Source: Victivallales bacterium (lineage in GTDB: Bacteria > Verrucomicrobiota > Lentisphaeria > Oligosphaerales > Oligosphaeraceae). From it: a stretch of 7,142 nt of DNA. Made by a program: the position numbers and the translations under genes. Below the pieces are notes generated by a model that saw only the letters and a program-made list of their open reading frames with translations, ran no database searches and was not told where the DNA came from. Below are positions 1-6,200 of the stretch, in pieces (positions within the stretch are counted from its first letter, which is position 1; the number at the start of each line of letters is the position of its first letter). The stretch lies in assembly GCA_017543165.1 (NCBI GenBank), contig JAFYGL010000144.1, positions 1 to 7,142 of the forward strand, in the 5' to 3' direction.

Positions 1-47
1 ACCCTCATGGGGAACAGAGCTAATCAATTAATGATTAGGAGATAATC

Positions 48-1109
48 ATGCCTGAAGACATTGTGGAAATAGGTGCGGTTGGGCAGCAAAAGCCTCAATT
101 GGCGTATAGGACAGACGGGAGCGTGGAATTGCCTGAAACAGAATTGCTTCCAGCAAAGTCAAATGAGGCATTGCAGGCTTCAGTGGAAAACCTCCCAGAC
201 GACATTGAGCCTGTGCTGGAGGCGATACTCAAGACACGCCGTTCCTCATATTCCTTTCTCCAATTGTTCTTCTTGATATTGTTTATGGTGATGGCAGGCC
301 TATTGACCTATTTTCTGCTCCCACATCCCATGAATGTGGAGGATATGAGCATGGCTGTGCAAGGTGGGGCGCTTCCTTCAATTGCTAGCCGTGAAATGAA
401 AGGTATTGCTGAAAATGCTATTTCTCTTTATAAGAAAAAGAAATATAATGAATGTGCAAAGTTGCTATTGGAATCGAATGGTGCAATGAATGAACCTTTG
501 CTGGCAAATATATACTGCGAGGCCATATATGAAATACCATTCGATGTCCAGGATTATGGGAGGCAAAGGGATTATGAAAGAAGGGCATTTGAGGTTTTGG
601 AGCAGCTGGCGCAACGGTATCCTGATGAAGTGAGATGGCCTTTGCACAGACTCAAGCTCAAGAGCCGCAAGTATCTTCTGAAGGACGATTTCCATTTGAC
701 TGCCGAGGACCCTATCAGGCAGAAACTGGTGGAGGGTTTGCTTCGCAGATTTTACAAGTTGCGCAAACTCGACAAGGACAATGGAGCCAAGAACACTCAA
801 ATCATCGACTTGCTGGAGGCGAAGCTGCTGACGGCCAATTGGCTTCTTAAGGGTTTTTCAAAAGGGTATCCTGATGATTTGAGTGACGTAGGTGTTCTTG
901 AGCGTGAGAAGGCTTACGGAATAGCAAAATCCTATCCTGAATCCCGAGATTTTCTGTTGCTGCGGAAAGCCATAGTCCAGAAAATCCTTGAAGGTGACAG
1001 CAGGATGAACTGCTATTTCTTCAATGGGGAAAGCAGTTATCCCAAAAAACTGTTGCTAGATGAATTGAGGTCTATTGACACGAAACTGGAGGGGGGGCAG
1101 GCAAAATGA
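48..1109 (+). CDS. Single-pass membrane protein with TPR-like extracytoplasmic helical region
   Basis: I do not recognise a named family for this 353-residue protein. The start at 48 is supported by AGGAG at 37-41, six bases ahead of the ATG. Residues 1-64 are hydrophilic and mostly acidic. KTRR at 62-65 is a positive-inside flank before one strong transmembrane helix at about 69-91, so the N-terminus should be cytoplasmic and residues 92-353 extracytoplasmic. That outer part is helix-rich: segments at about 117-160 (AISLYKKKKYNECAKLL and what follows) and 170-200 look like degenerate TPR hairpins, though I cannot count repeats reliably. The stop overlaps the next gene's start (ATGA), so the two are almost certainly co-transcribed and translationally coupled; the partner is a DUF1232 membrane protein. 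Bases 1-47 are open in more than one frame and could hold the end of another operon gene, so the operon may begin outside the window. Real gene: confident. Function: unknown. Confidence 0.85.
   Translation: MPEDIVEIGAVGQQKPQLAYRTDGSVELPETELLPAKSNEALQASVENLPDDIEPVLEAILKTRRSSYSFLQLFFLILFMVMAGLLTYFLLPHPMNVEDMSMAVQGGALPSIASREMKGIAENAISLYKKKKYNECAKLLLESNGAMNEPLLANIYCEAIYEIPFDVQDYGRQRDYERRAFEVLEQLAQRYPDEVRWPLHRLKLKSRKYLLKDDFHLTAEDPIRQKLVEGLLRRFYKLRKLDKDNGAKNTQIIDLLEAKLLTANWLLKGFSKGYPDDLSDVGVLEREKAYGIAKSYPESRDFLLLRKAIVQKILEGDSRMNCYFFNGESSYPKKLLLDELRSIDTKLEGGQAK
1088..1109 (+). promoter_or_regulatory. G-rich ribosome-binding site and ATGA stop/start overlap
   Basis: GGAGG followed by more G (seven consecutive G at 1091-1097) lies about 8-13 bases before the ATG at 1106. 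The upstream gene stops at 1107-1109, giving a 4-base ATGA overlap. This is a standard arrangement for translational coupling by terminating ribosomes. The purine-rich site decides the start of the second gene. Confidence 0.75.
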
Positions 1110-2245
1110 GTGATTGTCCAAATATATTTTGGGATTTCTGGTTCAGGAGGCGTTCTCAAATAGAGGGCATCCACAGTTTTGGGCAATGGAAGTTCTATAT
1201 TGTGTTTCTCCTGTATATGGGGAGCCTGGTTTGCCTGGCGCATGACCCGTTTTTTCTCTACCATGGGAATTTCATCTTTGCACGCCAGAACATCATAACT
1301 ATCTTCCTCTCCTACATCATTGTGGCTTCCTTTTGCTGGGAGCATCCCATTTTTGGAAAGTGCAGAGGCGCGAATTTCCTGTTGCAGTGCCTGATGATGA
1401 TGCCCATGGCATTGTTTCTAGCCCGTATTCTGGTGCAGCCTTCTTCCGATACCGTCTTCATGGATATGGTGAAAAAAGCCATTGGCGCATTCAGAAACAC
1501 TTTCCTTTATCCAGAAAATATCATTCCCAAATGGGTCATTCAATTGTTCCAGAATGGAAAACTTTGCCTGTTTGCAATCCTGGTCGCGACTGGATTATCG
1601 CTGAGGAAAATGCAACTGCGTATTTCCGCCGTGCTTACACTGCTTGTCATTCCACTTGCCATTACAATAACGGAGGGCGGTGAATTGCGCTGGCTGATCG
1701 TGGGGCTTGCCTTGTTCCTGGGCGGGCTTGCATTGCAGTTCTGCCGATATGACCGCATAATCTACTACGAGAATGTTACACGCCGTCTCATCGTGGAGGG
1801 CGGCGACAAGGCGATGCTCAACCTGGTGACTAAGATAATGGTCCAATTGGAAGAAAGGCAAACCATTACTGAAAAAAATATCCTTGTCTTTGTGCGGGAC
1901 GAATATCGTAAGCTGGGCACCTTCACTGAAACCGAATATCGAATGATCGCAGCCGAACTGATGCAGTTGATGATTTATCGCTTCAATTTCATCACAATGC
2001 AAAATGACATCAACGGCCTTGTTGCAAAGGCAAATCCCGCCCTCTGGAAAAATGACCATCTCTTGACGAGCATCACAGTTATTCCACGGGTACTTGTCAT
2101 TGCAATGCTTATGATTGGCTGGGTACTCTCGCCAATTGACATAATCCCAGACGCAATACCTGTGCTGGGGGGATTCGACGATGTGGTCATCACACTCGTT
2201 TCCAGCATGGCCCTCAAGGGAACCCTCTCCGAAAAACAGCAATGA
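1106..2245 (+). CDS. Polytopic membrane protein with C-terminal DUF1232 (YkvA-type) module
   Basis: This is a 379-residue membrane protein. The N-terminal half has about six hydrophobic segments, at roughly residues 30-46, 60-78, 91-111, 151-166, 171-188 and 195-212. A hydrophilic helical region follows at about 213-325, probably cytoplasmic. The C-terminus, about 328-370, is a hydrophobic segment carrying SPIDIIPDAIPVLGGFDD (342-359), which is the hallmark of DUF1232/PF06803, the family of Bacillus YkvA. The biochemical role of DUF1232 is not established. Members are usually small, around 100-150 residues, so its position as the tail of a much larger polytopic protein is notable. The start overlaps the stop of the upstream TPR-like membrane protein gene and has a strong G-rich ribosome-binding site, which suggests the two proteins are made in fixed ratio and may form a complex. 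No enzymatic motif is visible in the remainder. The DUF1232 call is secure; the overall function is unknown. Confidence 0.88.
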   Translation: MSDCPNIFWDFWFRRRSQIEGIHSFGQWKFYIVFLLYMGSLVCLAHDPFFLYHGNFIFARQNIITIFLSYIIVASFCWEHPIFGKCRGANFLLQCLMMMPMALFLARILVQPSSDTVFMDMVKKAIGAFRNTFLYPENIIPKWVIQLFQNGKLCLFAILVATGLSLRKMQLRISAVLTLLVIPLAITITEGGELRWLIVGLALFLGGLALQFCRYDRIIYYENVTRRLIVEGGDKAMLNLVTKIMVQLEERQTITEKNILVFVRDEYRKLGTFTETEYRMIAAELMQLMIYRFNFITMQNDINGLVAKANPALWKNDHLLTSITVIPRVLVIAMLMIGWVLSPIDIIPDAIPVLGGFDDVVITLVSSMALKGTLSEKQQ

Positions 2246-2253
2246 GCAAGTTG

Positions 2254-2267
2254 TGGCCTGTGGTCAG
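2254..2267 (+). repeat. Two degenerate TGGNCNG heptamers
   Basis: TGGCCTG at 2254-2260 is followed directly by TGGTCAG at 2261-2267. TGTGGCCTGTGGTC (2252-2265) differs at one base of 14 from TGTGGTCTGTGGTC (7111-7124) in the array at the right edge of the window. It is therefore probably a small or decayed member of the same repeat family. Confidence 0.55.
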
Positions 2268-2280
2268 TGTTTATTCATTT

Positions 2281-2293
2281 GTCCACAGTACAC
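2281..2293 (-). repeat. 13-bp inverted copy of a heptamer-array segment
   Basis: GTCCACAGTACAC at 2281-2293 is the exact reverse complement of GTGTACTGTGGAC at 7098-7110. The two copies flank the minus-strand gene pair. The left copy ends exactly next to the pseudopilin stop codon (2294-2296). The match does not extend beyond 13 bases on either side. Confidence 0.6.
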
Positions 2294-3073
2294 TTAATCT
2301 GGATACATGATCCAATAATTGGCGCAGTGGACGCCGTTCATCCATTTTGAGGAAGTGTCGCCGACCATCTCGCCTGGCCTGCGTGCGTCCACATGGCCGT
2401 CAAGCCAGCCAAAATTTCCTGCGCCTGCGTGGCGTGTGCTGGTCCTGGCGAAATCCGATGTGGTGTGGGCCCAGATGTCCAGCATCTTGCCTTGGCTGAC
2501 ATCGCCGCCAATGCCAGCGTCGTTGATGTCACCGAACATGACCTGGCTGCTTGCGCCTTTCTCTCTCAGGCGAGTGGTCTTCATCCAGTTCTGCCCAGGA
2601 ATGCGGTCCTTCTTTGCGCCGCCATTGGCGTAGGGCATGCCATAAGTGTACATGTTGTACCTAGAGGAAAACTCTTGTGCGCTATCTGCTTTTTCAAGGG
2701 AATCTGGAGTTTGCGCCGAAGGGCAATAGAATACGCCTTTTTTCAATCTGACCTGGCCATTGAGCGTCGTGTTGAATTTACCGTCCGCCGCATAGACGTC
2801 TCCAGAATATCCCAAATAGGGGGCGAGCTGGTTCTTCCAATAGGAGCGTACATAACTTACGCGGGGGTCTGACTTGACAATCCAGTCTTTGTTGTCATCG
2901 CAATAAAGCATGGAGCCTTGCGTAATCGACTTCAGGTTATTGGTGCAGCTGATGGCACGGGCCTTTTCACGCGCCTTGCTCAAGGCGGGCAGCAGCATTG
3001 CCGCCAAAATCGCGATTATCGCAATTACCACCAGCAACTCGATCAATGTGAATCTATTGGAAATGGCTTTCAT
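2294..3073 (-). CDS. Pseudopilin-type protein with prepilin N-terminus and H-X9-DG domain
   Basis: This 259-residue protein starts with a short basic leader (MKAISNR), then [15 protein letters not shown], the class III (type IV prepilin/pseudopilin) signal. Cleavage is expected between Arg7 and Phe8, and Glu12 is the conserved Glu+5. Hydrophobic helix: about 8-30; then the conserved [21 protein letters not shown] segment. Near the C-terminus, His215 is followed after nine residues by Asp225-Gly226, an exact match to the prepilin-associated H-X9-DG motif (TIGR04294 type) of Lentisphaerota and Planctomycetota. I chose the start at 3073 because AAAGGA lies five bases upstream and the leader then has normal length. 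The in-frame TTG at 3127 falls within the promoter and would add 18 atypical residues. Residue -1 is Arg, not the canonical Gly. No pilus or type II secretion genes are in view. It follows the large secreted enzyme gene on the same strand but has its own promoter. The precise role of these expanded paralogues is unknown; adhesion, secretion or substrate capture are guesses. Confidence 0.93.
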   Translation of the reverse strand: MKAISNRFTLIELLVVIAIIAILAAMLLPALSKAREKARAISCTNNLKSITQGSMLYCDDNKDWIVKSDPRVSYVRSYWKNQLAPYLGYSGDVYAADGKFNTTLNGQVRLKKGVFYCPSAQTPDSLEKADSAQEFSSRYNMYTYGMPYANGGAKKDRIPGQNWMKTTRLREKGASSQVMFGDINDAGIGGDVSQGKMLDIWAHTTSDFARTSTRHAGAGNFGWLDGHVDARRPGEMVGDTSSKWMNGVHCANYWIMYPD

Positions 3074-3078
3074 CCTAA

Positions 3079-3084
3079 TCCTTT
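3079..3084 (-). promoter_or_regulatory. Ribosome-binding site deciding the pseudopilin start
   Basis: AAAGGA read on the minus strand (3084 to 3079) lies five bases before the ATG at 3073-3071. It selects MKAISNRF as the N-terminus over the upstream in-frame TTG at 3127. Confidence 0.75.
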
Positions 3085-3091
3085 TGTTATT

Positions 3092-3111
3092 AAATGTTGT
3101 TTCAAGCATTT
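3092..3111 (-). promoter_or_regulatory. Possible 5'-terminal stem-loop of the pseudopilin mRNA
   Basis: On the minus strand AAATG (3111-3107) pairs with CATTT (3096-3092). After one bulged C, TTG pairs with CAA around an AAA loop. The element begins at about the base predicted as the transcription start (around 3111) from the -10 box position. It is A/T-rich and only modestly stable. A structure at the very 5' end can protect mRNA from decay, as in the ompA leader, but that role here is inference. Confidence 0.35.
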
Positions 3112-3117
3112 TTAATA

Positions 3118-3146
3118 ATTTTAACAAAATCTGCCTTATTTGTCAA
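3118..3146 (-). promoter_or_regulatory. Near-consensus sigma-70-type promoter with extended -10 for the pseudopilin gene
   Basis: Reading the minus strand, TTGACA (3146-3141) is a perfect -35. A spacer of exactly 17 bases (3140-3124) leads to TAAAAT (3123-3118), five of six matches to the -10 consensus. The spacer ends in TGT directly before the -10, which is an extended -10 element. The predicted start point is near 3111, about 37 bases before the ATG at 3073. The promoter lies in an AT-rich gap downstream of the large gene, so the pseudopilin can be expressed independently of it. Confidence 0.75.
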
Positions 3147-3151
3147 TAACG

Positions 3152-3181
3152 CAATCTTGCTATTTGTTTATCAATCTTGCT
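3152..3181 (-). repeat. 10-bp direct repeat upstream of the -35, candidate activator site
   Basis: AGCAAGATTG on the minus strand occurs twice, at 3161-3152 and 3181-3172, with a 20-base period, close to two helical turns. The nearer copy ends five bases upstream of the -35 hexamer, around -41 to -50 relative to the predicted start. This is typical geometry for a transcription activator bound as a tandem dimer. No regulator is known for it. Confidence 0.45.
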
Positions 3182-3211
3182 TTGCAACTATATGCTCTCC
3201 TCTGGCGCGAG

Positions 3212-6200
3212 TCACTCCGTCAATATGCAGACAGGCCAGTTCAGTGGCTTGTTCCAGCAGCCGCCTTTGGAATCAATGCCGAGGAACTGGGACTGCTTGA
3301 TACTCTTTGCCGCATCGCGGTCCGCCACATAGATGCCAAGGGCAAAGTTCCAGCCTGGCGTCAGTTTGATGGGCAGGACGTATGCCTTGGGAATGGCGAC
3401 TTCATAGACATATCCCTTGTCTGTACGGGTGAACTTTGCGGGGAATTCAGTGACCAACTGGCGGTCTTTCGGTGCCGCAGTCCCCAGCGTGTACTGGATG
3501 AAAGGAGAAAGAGCACGCCATATTTCGCATTTCGTGCCGTCCTTGGTGGGCATGAGGTCATAATCGTAATCATCGTCGTCAAATGCATTCAGCCTGCTCT
3601 GTCTTGCGGAGCAGCGAGTGTCCATGAATATCTGGCAGATGTCATAGTTCCAGCGGCAGCCAGGCTCGTCCCCTGCGGTCAGGGTGTCATCCGTCACATC
3701 AACTCGCAGGCAAAGCGCCTCTGTGGTCCAGGCGGCCTGCATACTGACGTCAAAGTCCCCTGGATAACCCCGTTCCTCCTGTGCCTTGGGCTTTGTGGAG
3801 CAGGGCATTTTCATCACTGGAATCTTGCTCCAGTCTCCGTCAAAGCGCGGAATGGCAAGGGCAGTTTCATTGAAAGAACCGTTGTAGGACTTTCCCTCGG
3901 ATTTGAAAATCCAGTCAAGATTGATTTTCTGCATTTTGCCAGGAGCCATCTTTTCAGCCAGTTTCACGGAGACAACTTGCGTTCCATGAGGCGCGATATT
4001 GATTTTATGGGAGGTGTTGTTGACAATGAAGTCCCCTGCCACCGCCTTGGCACGGTCATTGCGGAATGTGAAGTCAATGCTGCCCGCGTTTGCCAGTGCG
4101 CCGCTGAGCAGGCATGGCAATTGCTGCACTCCGTCAATGCGGGCGTCCTTCAATGCCTCCATGAAGCGTGCATTGTCGCCGCGTTTTCCACGAATGAAGT
4201 ACGGGAAGGGCGTCAACTGGAATTCGCCCTTGTTTGCGCTGGCGCGTTCAGCGCCCATCAAGTCAATGAAACTGGCTTCAGGATAATCTATCTTCACTTT
4301 CGGGAAGGGCTCGAAGCCGCTGGCCAGTTTGTTGTCATCGCTCCATACTGCGGCAAGGGGTGTGCCGTCCTCTGTTTCCCACACAAAGCAGCGGACTTTG
4401 GATGCGAAGGAGCAGTCGCCCAGATACTGCTTCGGATTGCCCAGCAGGACACCGAGGGTGTTGATGGCTTTTGCGCTGACGCGGGAGGTCATGTCCACAT
4501 CCAGGAAATCATTGCCAGTGTTGTAAACGGCGCTGGTTACGCAGACCATGCGCTGGAACTGCGTAAGGACTGTAAGATAGTTGCGGGCATAGAGTGCCGC
4601 CGACATTCTTTCAGTCCAGCCCAGGTCGTAGGTCATGGCGGAGCGTATGGCATTCTTCTCCGCTGAACTGGGACGGCATTCCCACAGTTCGGCTGAATAC
4701 GGATAGTAGTGCATGAATTCTGGGAAGGTGATCATCGCCTTTTCCAGATTGTGTTTTTTCAGCATTGCGAGCCATGCCGCAAACTGGTCGTGGAATTCAG
4801 TTGGGTCCTTGCCGCAATATGGATGGCATGCCACCAGTGAGACTGGCCAGCGTTTTGTGAGCAAAGTCAATGTGCGGTCCATTTCGGCGACGCCGTCGCG
4901 TATCTGCATGTTGGCGGCGCCGCCTTCATAAGGGTGGGCATTGGGATATACGCTTTTGACTGCCTCGAAAAACGCGACTAGCAGGTCTATGTAATGCGGG
5001 TCGCCTTTGATTTCCTCTGGCATTTCGGCGCCTATTCCGTAGGCGACGCGCCCTGGCAGTTTTTTCAGGTTCTGCTTCACTGCCTCCTGGAATTTTGCCT
5101 TGTATTCCTCATTCCAGCCGCCCAGAAGACGGTAGTCGGCGACAAGCCCTCTCTTCTTGGTTTGCTCGGAGTGTGGAATCCCTTTTTCCGAGACACCGAA
5201 ATAAACGTGGCCTGGAACTATCTTGTCCGCCAGTTCAGGAAATGATTTCACATATTTTGCGGCGGAGGACCTGCCTACGCTGCCACTGTCGAAAACAAGA
5301 ATATTGTATTTTTGAAACAGGTTCATCGCCTTGTCCGTGAACACAGGATTGTGCGCCAGGCATCCGTATCCCACATGTTGCAGGCGCTGAAGATAATACT
5401 CGGGGCAACTGTCCACGATTCCCCAGTGCCCGCTGTAGCACGGGGAAAATATCTTTGCGGTTGCGTGGGTGTTCTTCAGATATGGCATTACGGAGAAACG
5501 GTAGAAGGTCAGGTTATTGCCTGATTTCATCTCAATGGTATAGACGCCGTCTGCAAATCCCTTGCCTGGCACTTTAAGTTCAATGATGGGATATTCGCCT
5601 TTTTTGAAATTAACTGCATTCTTCTGCGACAGGACAACCTCGCGGTAGAAGTTTTTGACCGTGAATGCAATTTCGCCCTGGTAGTTGTCCTTCAGCGTGG
5701 AAAGTTCAAAGGACAATTTCTGGGTTTTGCCGCTTTCAAAGAAGCCGTTGCCGCCATCTGCTGGTGCGATGAATCTTGCGGACAGTGACGGCGCGTCGAA
5801 GTCCGTGGCCTTGGTGCCTTTTTCCAGTTGAAAGCCATCGGCGATGCCGCCTGTGAAGTTGATGGAGGGCAGCTGGTAGCCCACATTCTTGAACTTGTAT
5901 GTATATTCAAAACGCTTCCATTCGCCCTTGGTGTCATACTTTTCCTTTTTGGAAAAGGTGGAGGTATATGGGACCTTTGTTTCCACGGAGATTGCCAGAT
6001 TGCCCTTTCCGTTTAAAAAAAAACTCAATGTGTAGGTACCTGGGTCGGAGGGGATGGAGGCAAGGCGATACGCTCCTTCGGGAAGCGCGTGGCGGCCAAA
6101 TAGTGCCTTGCCCGTTGCCAGTTCCATGTCCGCATATCCGCTGGGAAAGCACTGGTAGCCGCCGTCCTTGATGTATTTTTTCCCTTCAGCGAAGTATGGA

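Larger units (their letters stand above)
2246..2293. other. Convergent intergenic gap with weak hairpin
   Basis: This 48-base gap separates the ends of two convergent transcription units. CTGTGG at 2258-2263 can pair with CCACAG at 2283-2288 around a 19-base loop. No U-tract follows on either strand, so this is not a convincing intrinsic terminator. The arms come from heptamer-type repeats related to the array at 7092-7142. Confidence 0.45.

Noticed and set aside
1..45. Possible C-terminal end of an upstream gene
   Set aside because: All three + frames are open at the left edge and stop at 21-23, 29-31 or 43-45. With at most 14 codons visible there is no way to choose a frame or confirm a gene.
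1595..2242. A 215-codon open frame on the minus strand opposite the DUF1232 gene
   Set aside because: It overlaps completely the well-supported DUF1232 protein, and its His- and Cys-rich translation has no recognisable features.
2258..2288. Intrinsic terminator between the convergent genes
   Set aside because: The stem has only six pairs with a 19-base loop and no U-tract on either strand. The pairing is better explained as a by-product of the heptamer repeats.
3074..3127. Longer pseudopilin start at TTG 3127, adding 18 residues
   Set aside because: The TTG lies in the -35/-10 spacer of the predicted promoter, so it would not be transcribed from it. The extension gives an atypical leader, while ATG 3073 has a well-spaced AAAGGA.
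3140..4666. A 508-codon open frame on the + strand opposite the large minus-strand gene
   Set aside because: It starts at a TTG inside the pseudopilin promoter region, has no ribosome-binding site, and its protein is Cys- and His-rich low-quality sequence. It lies antisense to a gene with recognisable domains and a signal peptide.
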